64,000 nt of DNA from Haladaptatus sp. DJG-WS-42 (lineage in GTDB: Archaea; Halobacteriota; Halobacteria; Halobacteriales; Halococcaceae): contig NZ_CP147243.1 in the NCBI RefSeq assembly GCF_037198285.1, positions 2,658,422-2,722,421 of the forward strand, written 5' to 3'. The notes under the pieces are model-generated. The model had not been told where the DNA came from and did no database searches. It was given only the letters and a program-made list of their open reading frames with translations. Below are positions 26,902 through 34,346 of the stretch, in pieces (within the stretch, counting starts at the first letter, position 1; each line of letters opens with the position of its first letter). Both the position numbers and the translations under genes were made by a program.

Positions 26902-28347
26902 ATGACACAAACGACGCTCGTGACACGAGACGGTTCGACGACGACGCTATCAGCAGAGACGGTCGAAGCCTTCCGCCAACAGCTCCGCGGCCCGCTGTTC
27001 ACACCCGAAGAAGCCGGATTCGAGGACGCCACCCGTATCTGGAACGGCATGGTCGAGAAAACCCCCGCGCTCGTCGTCCAACCAACGGGCACCGCAGACG
27101 TGGTTGCTGCCGTAAACTTCGCCCGCGAGAACGACATCCTCGTCTCGGTGAAGGGCGGCGGCCACAACATCGGTGGGACGGCACTCGCAGATGGTGGCCT
27201 GACTATCGATATGTCACAACTGTGCGGCGTCATCGTCGACGCCGACCGACGACAGGTCACGGCACAGGCTGGCTGCAAACTCGGCGATGTCGACAGAGAG
27301 ACGCAACTCTACAGCCTCGCCACGCCGCTCGGATTCATCTCCGAGACCGGTATCGCTGGCTTGACGCTCGGCGGTGGGTTTGGCTATCTAACCCGCCGTT
27401 TCGGATGGGCCGTCGACAACCTGCTCGAAGTCGAAATCGTCACCGCAGACGGGGAGGTCCGCCGCGCCAACAGCGAGACGAACGACGACCTCTTCTGGGC
27501 CCTTCGCGGTGCTGGCCACAACTTCGGCATCGTCACCTCGTTCACCTATCGCCTCCACGAGGTCGGCCCGACCGTCTACGGCGGCCTCATCGCGTGGCCC
27601 GCAGCGCGTGCGGAAGAAGTTCTTGCTACCTATCGAGAGCTAACCGCCACTGCACCGCCAGAACTGACCGTCTTTCAGGTGCTCATGCGCGCCCCGCCAG
27701 CGCCCTTCGTTCCCAAAGAGGCACACGGTGAGCGTATCTGTGCATTCGCCGTTTGCTATACCGGCGACCTCGACAAAGTCGACGACGCACTCGCCCCGAT
27801 TCGAGCACTGGGCGACCCCGTCGTAGACCTGCTTCAGCCACAACCGTACGCCCAACTCCAATCCTCGCTGGACGACACCGAGCCAAAGGGCCAGCACTAC
27901 TACTGGAAAACGGAGTTCGCCGCCGAACTGACCGCGGCGTTCCAAGCGACGCTCGCAGAACTGGCCGCGGAGTGTCCGATTCCAGGCGGCCAACTGGTTC
28001 TCGCCCACATCGGTGGGGCCATCAACGACCGAGCCGACGACGATGGCGCAATCGGCAACCGGGACGTCCGATTCGTCTACGGCGCAGCCGGAATGTGGGA
28101 ACCAGACAACCCCAACGCAGACGAGTTCCGCCAGTGGGTCAAAGATGCTGGAACCCGGCTCCAGCCGTTCTCGACCGGTGGGAACTACATCAATTTCCAA
28201 ACCGCAGAAGATGGCGAAGAACGCGTACGGGCAACCTACGGCGCGAACTACGACCGACTCGTCGAGCTCAAGCAAACGTACGACCCGGACAACGTGTTCC
28301 GGGTGAACCGGAACATTCGGCCACAGGCGAGAGCCGAGCGACCCTGA
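26902..28347 (+). CDS. FAD-linked oxidase, berberine bridge enzyme (BBE) type
   Basis: Product of 481 residues: PCMH-type FAD domain (about 45-215) and C-terminal BBE domain (GGNYINF and DRLVELKQTYDPDNVFRVN). The FAD-anchoring His is present in VKGGGHNIGG. The second covalent cysteine of bicovalent BBE enzymes is absent: that segment reads TGIAGLTLGGGFGY. It should therefore carry singly attached FAD and oxidise an alcohol, sugar or similar substrate using oxygen or another acceptor. No signal peptide is seen, so it is probably cytoplasmic. Confidence 0.92.
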   Translation: MTQTTLVTRDGSTTTLSAETVEAFRQQLRGPLFTPEEAGFEDATRIWNGMVEKTPALVVQPTGTADVVAAVNFARENDILVSVKGGGHNIGGTALADGGLTIDMSQLCGVIVDADRRQVTAQAGCKLGDVDRETQLYSLATPLGFISETGIAGLTLGGGFGYLTRRFGWAVDNLLEVEIVTADGEVRRANSETNDDLFWALRGAGHNFGIVTSFTYRLHEVGPTVYGGLIAWPAARAEEVLATYRELTATAPPELTVFQVLMRAPPAPFVPKEAHGERICAFAVCYTGDLDKVDDALAPIRALGDPVVDLLQPQPYAQLQSSLDDTEPKGQHYYWKTEFAAELTAAFQATLAELAAECPIPGGQLVLAHIGGAINDRADDDGAIGNRDVRFVYGAAGMWEPDNPNADEFRQWVKDAGTRLQPFSTGGNYINFQTAEDGEERVRATYGANYDRLVELKQTYDPDNVFRVNRNIRPQARAERP

Positions 28348-28416
28348 GGGGTAACCAATCGGGGTACTGAGCTCCAACTCAGCCAACTGCCCTCACTGTC
28401 AAAACCACAGTCATAA

Positions 28417-28692
28417 TCGACACGGAACGTGGCTGCACTATACCGAGCGTCGAAGCTGAGATGGGCGCGTGGCCCGGGTCAGAAGGTTCAGTACGCCGTG
28501 GTCGATGATTCACTGCGAGACATAGATCGGGTTGCACTCGCAAGCAGATACCTGAGTAAGTACGACGTCCCGTTCTACTGCGACCTCGTACTCCGGGCAA
28601 CAGAGAGTGTGATTTCCTCGTTTGGGTGGCGTCAGTCGCGGATTTCGTCGTATCTGTTTGGGCGGGTTAATGCGTCGCTCAGTTCGTATTGA
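28417..28692 (+). pseudogene. 3' relic of a PolB2-type DNA polymerase gene
   Basis: From about 28417 to the stop at 28692 the translation aligns with the C-terminus of the PolB2 protein at 5617-7728. The relic has GQKVQYAVVDD against GQDVRYVVVND, and LVLRATESVISSFGW against LLIRATESVVSPLGW. The alignment runs back to a TAA at 28414-28416, and no polymerase motifs A-C exist upstream because the BBE gene ends at 28347. About 90 of some 700 codons survive. The GTG at 28429 could start a small protein, but decay of a second PolB2 copy is the simpler reading. Confidence 0.72.
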
Positions 28693-28964
28693 CACGTGTG
28701 TTTCCAACAGCTGTGTGCCTTCTACATTAGAAACCGCGGGGGTTGGGGGGGAAGACGTAGTCTCTGGAACAAACCTTCAAAATTACGCTCTCAGCTACTA
28801 CGTCAAGTTCAGAGAGTACATGTACCAATATAACATTTTTTGCCGGTAATCATTCCATTCACTCGTTATATGTCGGTTCAGGTGGGACACAACCTCCCGT
28901 TTCAGATTCCTTCTGACGCCATTTGTTTGCATTGAGACGACATGTGAGCGGTACCGTGAGCCAC
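28693..28964. other. Low-GC intergenic stretch, no gene recognised
   Basis: This 272-base stretch is visibly AT-richer than its neighbours. It contains a G-rich run (GGGGGTTGGGGGGG around 28738-28751) and a T-rich patch near 28838. No reading frame has coding character and no RNA gene was recognised. It probably represents decayed DNA downstream of the PolB2 relic. Confidence 0.4.
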
Positions 28965-29417
28965 TCAGAACAGTTCTTTGAGAACGTCAATCGGGCTGGG
29001 ACTCGTGTCGTCGGAGACAGCCCCGGAGCTATTTTCATCGGTAGTCGTGGCAGTGCTGGTTTCTGTGGCTGCGCCAGTTTGCGTTTCAACTTCGACGTCT
29101 CTTGTCTGTGCTTGCTCCGTGAGGTGGCCGGTGGCCTGGTCGTACGCAGCCTGATTCATCGTTCGAGTTGTAAACGCCAGGTCGATCTCCTGGCTTTTGT
29201 ACTGGTAGGTGCCGTGGTGTTCGACGCCCATAACGCCAGATTGATTGACTGCAATTCGATGGGTTCCTCGAAAGTGAGGCGTTTCGACTCGAACGATTTC
29301 GGAACTGATTTCGACACGCGTATTGGATTCGTTTCTGAGGACTGCTTTCGCGAGCGTGCGGGCTTGCTCATGGTTTCCCTGCTGATATAGCTCCTGAAGC
29401 CGCTCGTCAAAAGTCAT
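28965..29417 (-). CDS. Hypothetical acidic protein, 150 residues
   Basis: From ATG 29417 (MTFDERLQELYQQGNHEQAR) the protein has a helical N-terminus, a central beta-rich part (HFRGTHRIAVNQSGVMGVEH, GTYQYKSQEIDLAF) and a low-complexity Thr/Glu/Ser tail. An ATG 14 codons upstream is an alternative start. No domain, signal peptide or membrane span is recognised. Lower GC content than most neighbours places it in the accessory stretch 28.4-32.3 kb. Function is unknown. Confidence 0.6.
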   Translation of the reverse strand: MTFDERLQELYQQGNHEQARTLAKAVLRNESNTRVEISSEIVRVETPHFRGTHRIAVNQSGVMGVEHHGTYQYKSQEIDLAFTTRTMNQAAYDQATGHLTEQAQTRDVEVETQTGAATETSTATTTDENSSGAVSDDTSPSPIDVLKELF

Positions 29418-29713
29418 TAGTTCCTGAATGTCAGATGAGAATAAATACGCTTCGTACATGTTTATGCTATGATAGCTACTGTCTAAGTCGACGTTGGCTG
29501 AATTGCATTCGAGGTAGTACGTCGTTGATAAAACGCATTACTGCGTCCGAGTTGTGCATGTGAGCGAGCGCTGTGCTGAGTGCGATGCCGTGTGTCAAAT
29601 TATTACACTCAGAACTCAGTTACACGCGTTGGAATTGACTGTTCCAGGTTCCGATTTCAACTGTATAACCGATTTATTCCGGTTCGTGTTGAATTCGCTG
29701 CCTGTTCAACAGT

Positions 29714-29914
29714 TCACCAGACAATATCCTCGAAGAGTTCGTGCCCATGGAACTGGATTTCGGTGACGATGTTTCCCGAACGAAGCTGATTGCCTTTCGT
29801 GGCGACCCGCTCGCTATCGTTGCCGACGTAGATTATGTTTGAGTGCTGAATATAGAGCGTGTATGCCGTAAAGAGCCTCGAGGAACCGATTGATGAACCC
29901 ACGACGCACTTCAC
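29714..29914 (-). CDS. Hypothetical 66-residue protein, perhaps a severed C-terminal domain
   Basis: The frame runs from a GTG at 29914 to a TGA at 29714 and has good coding character (FTAYTLYIQHSNIIYVGNDS, GNIVTEIQFHGHELF). It is in the same frame as the small membrane protein at 29939-30115 and follows its TAG stop with no further break: the codons between read ERIDPPVT. It may therefore be the C-terminal half of one 133-residue protein split by a nonsense codon, rather than an independent gene. Function is unknown. Confidence 0.4.
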   Translation of the reverse strand: MKCVVGSSIGSSRLFTAYTLYIQHSNIIYVGNDSERVATKGNQLRSGNIVTEIQFHGHELFEDIVW

Positions 29915-29938
29915 GGTTACAGGCGGGTCGATACGCTC

Positions 29939-30115
29939 CTATCTAGTCTGCCAACCGATGAACTTCTCGAACCCATACGTGAATCCGAGAAAGACAATGG
30001 CAAACACGAACCAACGGAATATATCGAATGTGCCCGTAAAAGCGAGGACATTGAAAATATACGATAACGACGCGCCAACAAACGCGGCTGCGTAGAGATT
30101 GCGTCGGATGTCCAT
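29939..30115 (-). CDS. 58-residue membrane protein with two predicted spans
   Basis: Reads MDIRRNLYAAAFVGASLSYI, then a loop with FTGTFDIF, then RWFVFAIVFLGFTYGFEKF, ending QTR before TAG at 29939. Two hydrophobic helices with a cytoplasmic Arg-Arg start are evident. The same frame continues as coding-like sequence after the TAG (see 29714-29914). No family is recognised. It may be the membrane-anchoring N-terminus of a broken gene. Confidence 0.5.
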   Translation of the reverse strand: MDIRRNLYAAAFVGASLSYIFNVLAFTGTFDIFRWFVFAIVFLGFTYGFEKFIGWQTR

Positions 30116-30275
30116 GAAGAATCCTCTAACTAGAGCCAGTTAATCGTTCTTCCGAAGAGTGCCCCTTTGCGTCTACCCGACGAACCACATCTCACGATTT
30201 CGTTCCGTGGTGGATATACACCTGCAGTACCGCTTGGATGGACATCAGAGGCGACTCCTTCCTCACAGAAGTCAG

Positions 30276-31694
30276 TTACGCTGCGTCGACGCCACTCGGT
30301 CCCCGGGGGAGGTATTCGCCGATTCCCTTCTCCGTGAGAATCTCGTCGTCTTCGACGACCACTTTGCCGCTCGTGATGACGTGGCTCGGCGATCCACGAA
30401 GAGTCCGGTCGTACGCCGAACACCAGTCGTTACCCAGGCCCTCGAGCCACTCGGAGTCGACGTGAACCTCCTTGTCGAGGTCGACGATCAGCATGTCCGC
30501 GTCCGCACCCTCGACGAGTGCGCCCTTCCGGGGGTACAGTCCGAAGCGCTTCGCCGTGTTCGTCGAACACGTCTCGACGAGTCGCTCCATGCTGATGCGG
30601 TTCTTGTTGACGCCTTCGTGGAGCATCAGAGGCAGGAACGTCTGCAAGCCCTGGTCGCCCGGCGGGCCCTCCCAGAAGCTGCCGTTCCTTTCGCCCTTGA
30701 ACTCTCTCGGATATGGACAGTGGTCGGTTCCGACGTGCTGGAGTGCGCCTGTTCGGAGACCTGCCCACAGCGCCTCCTGGTCCTCCTTGTACCGGATTGG
30801 TGGGGAGATTTTCCCCCACAGCCCGACGTCCTCGTCCTCACAGTGGTTCGCGAGGAAGGAGGGGAGCGTCTCTCCGTAGAGTTGGACCCCGCGGTTCTGG
30901 TACTTCTCGAGGACGGGGATCGTCTCTTTGGCGCTGTTGTGAACGACGTACGCAGTGGCGTCGGTCTCTTCGCACAGCATGCCAATCTGCTCAACCTGCA
31001 TCGCCTGCGCGATGCCCGGGGAGCTGTCGGCCCACGCCCGCAGGCTGTCACGCCCCTCCTCGTCTCGGACCTGGGGGATCGTCTTCTGGAGCAGGTCGTC
31101 GTTCTCCGCGTGGAACATCACGACTGCACCGCCCATGTCCGACGTCTTCCGGAAGACTTCGTACACTCGACCGGCGTCGGAGTGGCCGATTCCCAGCTCC
31201 GGCGCAGACTTCTTGTACATGTTGAAGAAGAGCTTGAACGAGCGAATTCCCGCGTCGTCCGCGAGTTGTTCGATCTCCTCGACATGGTGGTCCTGGTGGA
31301 TGATCGCGTGGAAGCCGAAGTCGATGTACGACTGCTCCTCGCCGGTGTTGACGAAGAAGTCCATGTCCGACATGTACGGCTCCTCCTGAAGGAGGAAGGT
31401 AAAGAACGAGGTCACGCCGCCCTTGAGGCAGGCGCGGGTCTCGGTCTCCATGTCTAGCTCGAATTGGGTATGGTAGTCGTTCTCGTAACCCGCCGAGAGA
31501 CCCATGTGGTTGTGCGGGCAGATGATCCCCGGAATCAGGTGGTTCTGCTCCGCGTCAATCTCCTCGTCGGCCTCCGGGAGCGTTTCCTTGGATCCCACCG
31601 CGGTGATCTTGCCGTCTTCGACCGCTACGCCTCCGCTTATCGTTCCGGCCGGCGTGACGACACGGCTGTTAACAATCCTCAAATCTGCTGGCAT
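30276..31694 (-). CDS. Cyclic amidohydrolase (dihydropyrimidinase/allantoinase/dihydroorotase group)
   Basis: Product of 472 residues with the binuclear metal site of the group: HNH in GIICPHNHMG, the carbamylated-lysine position in SFKLFFN, His in MFHAEND, His in AYVVHNSAKE and the catalytic Asp in GTDHCPY. It should hydrolyse a cyclic amide such as a hydantoin, dihydropyrimidine or allantoin. No partner genes are adjacent, so the substrate is open; housekeeping dihydroorotase is less likely given the divergent active-site text. Codons ending in G or C (AAG, GAG, ATC) are used almost exclusively, unlike nearby genes, which suggests acquisition from another haloarchaeon. Confidence 0.87.
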   Translation of the reverse strand: MPADLRIVNSRVVTPAGTISGGVAVEDGKITAVGSKETLPEADEEIDAEQNHLIPGIICPHNHMGLSAGYENDYHTQFELDMETETRACLKGGVTSFFTFLLQEEPYMSDMDFFVNTGEEQSYIDFGFHAIIHQDHHVEEIEQLADDAGIRSFKLFFNMYKKSAPELGIGHSDAGRVYEVFRKTSDMGGAVVMFHAENDDLLQKTIPQVRDEEGRDSLRAWADSSPGIAQAMQVEQIGMLCEETDATAYVVHNSAKETIPVLEKYQNRGVQLYGETLPSFLANHCEDEDVGLWGKISPPIRYKEDQEALWAGLRTGALQHVGTDHCPYPREFKGERNGSFWEGPPGDQGLQTFLPLMLHEGVNKNRISMERLVETCSTNTAKRFGLYPRKGALVEGADADMLIVDLDKEVHVDSEWLEGLGNDWCSAYDRTLRGSPSHVITSGKVVVEDDEILTEKGIGEYLPRGPSGVDAA

Positions 31695-31908
31695 GTGACT
31701 GTCCTATCTTCGGCCCAGAGCATAAGTATCATGATTATTTCACCGATGGGGCACGTGGTGGCAATGGTGGACTTGATACACCGTGATGCAGGTAGTGACT
31801 GAACGCCGAGACTCCTGAGTTCTTTTACCTGTTACGAAATGACCGACTTGCGCACGCTATTCAGCACAGCTACTGAAACCTCTTACCGAGCAAAAATTCC
31901 AGTCCTGC

Positions 31909-32145
31909 CTACTGTGGGCTCTCTGAGCGACCGTCGAATAGTGAGGTGAACCGTGTCAGCAGTGCAAGCGCGATGGCAATGCCGAGCATCGGATATTCGA
32001 CACTGATGACCATCCACTTCAACGCCTCAGTACTGTTCATGAGACCGATTAGGATGGTTGCGTAATCGTCGGGATTTGTGTAGATGAAGATGGCCCAGAG
32101 GTTCTCCAGAGAATCGAGAAGTCGAGAGACAACTGTCAGCCCCAT
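31909..32145 (-). CDS. Small hypothetical membrane protein downstream of tRNA-Glu
   Basis: From ATG 32145 the product has 78 residues with hydrophobic stretches around NLWAIFIYTNP and EYPMLGIAIALALLTRF. The same frame extends upstream to a TTG at 32238 (109 residues), and the added part (VITKLRGELVQIPKVG) looks coding, so the true start is uncertain. It begins almost at the 3' end of the tRNA gene. No family is recognised. Confidence 0.5.
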   Translation of the reverse strand: MGLTVVSRLLDSLENLWAIFIYTNPDDYATILIGLMNSTEALKWMVISVEYPMLGIAIALALLTRFTSLFDGRSESPQ

Positions 32146-32265
32146 CCCTACCTTCGGTATCTGGACTAACTCACCCCTCAATTTTGTGATGACACTAACT
32201 CTGTGGTTGACCTGCTCGCGACAACTGCGAAACCGCAATCGCTCGGCAGTTTGAGTTTGAGAAAA

Positions 32266-32340
32266 TGCTCCGTCAGGGATTCGAACCCTGGTCCTTGCCG
32301 TGAGAGGGCAAGATGATTGGCCGGACTACACCAACGGAGC
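32266..32340 (-). tRNA. tRNA-Glu (anticodon CTC)
   Basis: The minus strand folds as a cloverleaf. The acceptor stem pairs GCTCCGT with ACGGAGC, with discriminator A. The anticodon stem TTGCC/GGCAA encloses loop CTCTCAC, giving anticodon CTC. The T arm contains GGTTCGAATCC. Length is 75 bases, without intron or encoded CCA. A run of T follows the 3' end, as for a transcription terminator. Confidence 0.93.
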
Positions 32341-32490
32341 GCTCGTTACACTCGCGCTCCGAGCATCGACGAACTCCGTTCGTCTCAGCAACGGAGCACA
32401 CGTACGCTCAACCACCGCATACGACCGCCCGTATGACGACGGAGCGTGCTTCGGAACGCATCCAACCGTAGACTGGGGAGTATTTTAACA
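32341..32490 (-). promoter_or_regulatory. tRNA-Glu promoter and leader with hairpin and acceptor-like repeats
   Basis: A TATA-like TGTTAAAATA (minus strand, 32481-32490) predicts initiation near 32455, giving a leader of about 115 bases. The leader holds a perfect 7-bp hairpin (GACGAAC-GGA-GTTCGTC on the minus strand) at 32368-32384. The plus-strand string CAACGGAGC at 32332-32340 (tRNA 5' end) recurs at 32389-32397, and ACGGAGC again at 32439-32445. These may be processing signals or degraded duplications of the tRNA end. Confidence 0.45.
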
Positions 32491-32526
32491 GTTCCGTTTC
32501 GGGGTGCGGGGCGGCGATACGGCGTG

Positions 32527-33666
32527 TCACTTGTCGTCAAGTGACGACTGGGTTGCCTCGGGTTCGTGCCCCGAGAGACTGACGATGTTTTCCCGGCCCA
32601 TCCGGAGTTTGCTGATGGTTCCATCGTCTTCCATATCCGAGAGGAGCATGCTGACTTTGGACTTCGACCACCCGGTTTCATCGACGATGTTGACTTGGCG
32701 CATCCGCCCACCACGCTCTTCGAGCAGGCTCACAACGCGGTCTTCGTCCGTGAGGAGCTCTTCATCGGAGACACCGTTCGGCCCTCCCGTGGGAGCCGCC
32801 GAGGCAGCTGTTCCGCGAGCCTCCCCTGCCGCTGCGCCCGAGTCGTCGTCATCGTCGCCCAGATTCAGCAATGGAAGCGCACCAGAGCGGTAGGCGAACG
32901 CGCCGGCGGCCATCACGAGGAGGAACACGACGGCGGCGATTGGAACGATTGGAAGCCCGCCGCTCTCGGCTGGCCCGCCGGCGTCTGTCGTTGCAGACCC
33001 ACCAGCCCCGGACTGCCCGAGGACGATGCGTGGCTGTTGGTCTGCGAACTGCCGCTCGCCAAACCAGGTCACTGATTCGCTTGCCGAGAGATCCTCACCG
33101 GATACCGCGTCTGGTTGCGGGGTCGCTTCGGTAAACTGGAGTGGGCCGTCGTGTTTGATGGTGAGTGACTGATTCGGGCCAATATAGATGCCGCCTTCGA
33201 ATACATCACCGACGACGAGTTGGCCGCTTTCTGCGGTTGCGAAGTTAGACCACGTGAACTGCATCTCGACGATGCCCTGATTGCCGAGTTCGTTCACCTC
33301 GGCTCGTTTCGAAAACCCGCTCACGCTCATTGACCGACCCGTGGCCTGCTCACCGGAGGTGGCGAGCGCGCTTGACTGGTTTTGGAACTGTCTGTACAGG
33401 TCGGTCTCGTTTTGATTGAACTCCGCCGCGTACTCCTCGAACTGCTGGCGGTCTTCGTCGGTCTCCAGCGTTAGCTTATAGGCGAACGTCCATCTCGCAG
33501 AGCCGTTTTCGAACACTTCGACGGTAAACTCTGTGCGGTCGAACTCTTGGGCGGCGGCGACCGCATCTGTCGAACCGCCGGGGCTGTCGGGCGTGGCGAC
33601 AGCCAGAGGGGCAGTCGCTACGACTACGAAGAGGAGTGCAAGACACGCCGCAGACAGCCGTTTCAT
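32527..33666 (-). CDS. Secreted-anchored winged-helix regulator (DUF7345 plus DUF7343 type)
   Basis: Product of 379 residues: signal peptide (MKRLSAACLALLFVVVATAP), extracellular beta-rich domain (about 40-225), Gly/Ser/Thr spacer, one membrane span (about 240-262: IVPIAAVVFLLVMAAGAFAY), acidic linker and a cytoplasmic C-terminal winged helix (about 310-365, GRMRQVNIVDETGWSKSKVS). It can couple an extracellular signal to DNA binding in one polypeptide. The DNA-binding part matches that of 16596-17090. Signal and targets are unknown. A clear TATA box lies just upstream. Confidence 0.87.
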   Translation of the reverse strand: MKRLSAACLALLFVVVATAPLAVATPDSPGGSTDAVAAAQEFDRTEFTVEVFENGSARWTFAYKLTLETDEDRQQFEEYAAEFNQNETDLYRQFQNQSSALATSGEQATGRSMSVSGFSKRAEVNELGNQGIVEMQFTWSNFATAESGQLVVGDVFEGGIYIGPNQSLTIKHDGPLQFTEATPQPDAVSGEDLSASESVTWFGERQFADQQPRIVLGQSGAGGSATTDAGGPAESGGLPIVPIAAVVFLLVMAAGAFAYRSGALPLLNLGDDDDDSGAAAGEARGTAASAAPTGGPNGVSDEELLTDEDRVVSLLEERGGRMRQVNIVDETGWSKSKVSMLLSDMEDDGTISKLRMGRENIVSLSGHEPEATQSSLDDK

Positions 33667-33690
33667 CTAATCTAATCCTTACTTGGTCGC

Positions 33691-33698
33691 TATAAAAG
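33691..33698 (-). promoter_or_regulatory. TATA box of the membrane winged-helix regulator
   Basis: CTTTTATA on the minus strand, about 25-30 bases before the ATG at 33666, the standard position for a leaderless haloarchaeal transcript. The rest of the intergenic region (to 33888) shows no gene. Confidence 0.55.
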
Positions 33699-33888
33699 TG
33701 CTGTGACTCTTCATATAGCAGAATGTCCGCATTTCATGTGACGCACTCGTTTGCCCGAAAGAGCCACAATAGGTGCTGACGACGCGGGTTAACGGCTGGG
33801 TAGTGTTCGTGTTCGTCCCGCTTGTTTGAGTTACCACCAATCAGTGATTGCGCCCTTGTCGAATTGGTAAGGACGGGTTCAAGCGCTG

Positions 33889-34050
33889 CTATTTCGATTT
33901 TTCGTAGCCATCGCGCGCGGCCTGTTCTGCCTCCTCGCGACTCAGTACTGGGTCGTTGTCTGTTTCCGATTGGATGAGGAAATAGAGCACGAGCGGGCCA
34001 GCGACCGCGAAGAAGAGGAACACCAAGAGGATGAACGCTTCAGCAGCCAT
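33889..34050 (-). CDS. 53-residue single-span membrane protein
   Basis: From ATG 34050 it reads MAAEAFILLVFLFFAVAGPL then VLYFLIQSETDNDPVLSREE and a charged tail. One membrane helix and an acidic cytoplasmic C-terminus are evident. An ATG seven codons upstream is an alternative start. No function can be assigned. It is divergent from the zinc-ribbon gene. Confidence 0.65.
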   Translation of the reverse strand: MAAEAFILLVFLFFAVAGPLVLYFLIQSETDNDPVLSREEAEQAARDGYEKSK

Positions 34051-34133
34051 ACAGTATTGGTTCTCACTCATTCCCCTAATTGTTTCTCACTCACCCGGAG
34101 ATTTTTAGGAGTTGCTTGTGAACTGTCGGCTGT

Positions 34134-34346
34134 ATGAGTCCTCCAACAGACGACGACAGTGGCTGTCTCAAATGCGGTCACGACGAAGTCTCGACCGACA
34201 AAATCGCCACCTCTGGGACGGGACTATCGAAAATGTTCGACATCCAGAATCGGACGTTCCAGACGATTACGTGTACGAACTGTGGCTACACGGAAATCTA
34301 TCGTGGACAGTCGAAAGGCAATATGCTCGACCTGTTCCTCGGCTAG
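34134..34346 (+). CDS. Zinc-ribbon protein, 70 residues
   Basis: Two CxxC knuckles (CLKCGH near residue 11 and CTNCGYTE near residue 47) form a zinc ribbon of the predicted nucleic-acid-binding type. Between them lies a Ser/Thr-rich and hydrophobic segment (TGLSKMFDIQNRTFQTIT), and the C-terminus GNMLDLFLG is conserved in related archaeal proteins. It abuts thyX tail to tail with no gap. Function is unknown. Confidence 0.85.
   Translation: MSPPTDDDSGCLKCGHDEVSTDKIATSGTGLSKMFDIQNRTFQTITCTNCGYTEIYRGQSKGNMLDLFLG

Noticed and set aside
28738-28751. G-rich run as a possible quadruplex or regulatory element
   Set aside because: A single run in decayed intergenic DNA with no nearby promoter or partner runs.
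29476-29559. Possible 27-residue peptide on the minus strand (MHNSDAVMRFINDVLPRMQF)
   Set aside because: It looks faintly coding but is too short, isolated and unmatched to support as a gene.
30159-31457. Plus-strand open frame of about 430 codons opposite the amidohydrolase
   Set aside because: Val/Leu/Arg-rich antisense shadow of a gene with complete metal-site motifs.
32266-32340. tRNA-Glu as an attachment site with a second att copy
   Set aside because: I looked for a repeat of the tRNA 3' half in the 28-32 kb segment and saw only weak resemblance (TCGAACCC near 29967), and no integrase gene.
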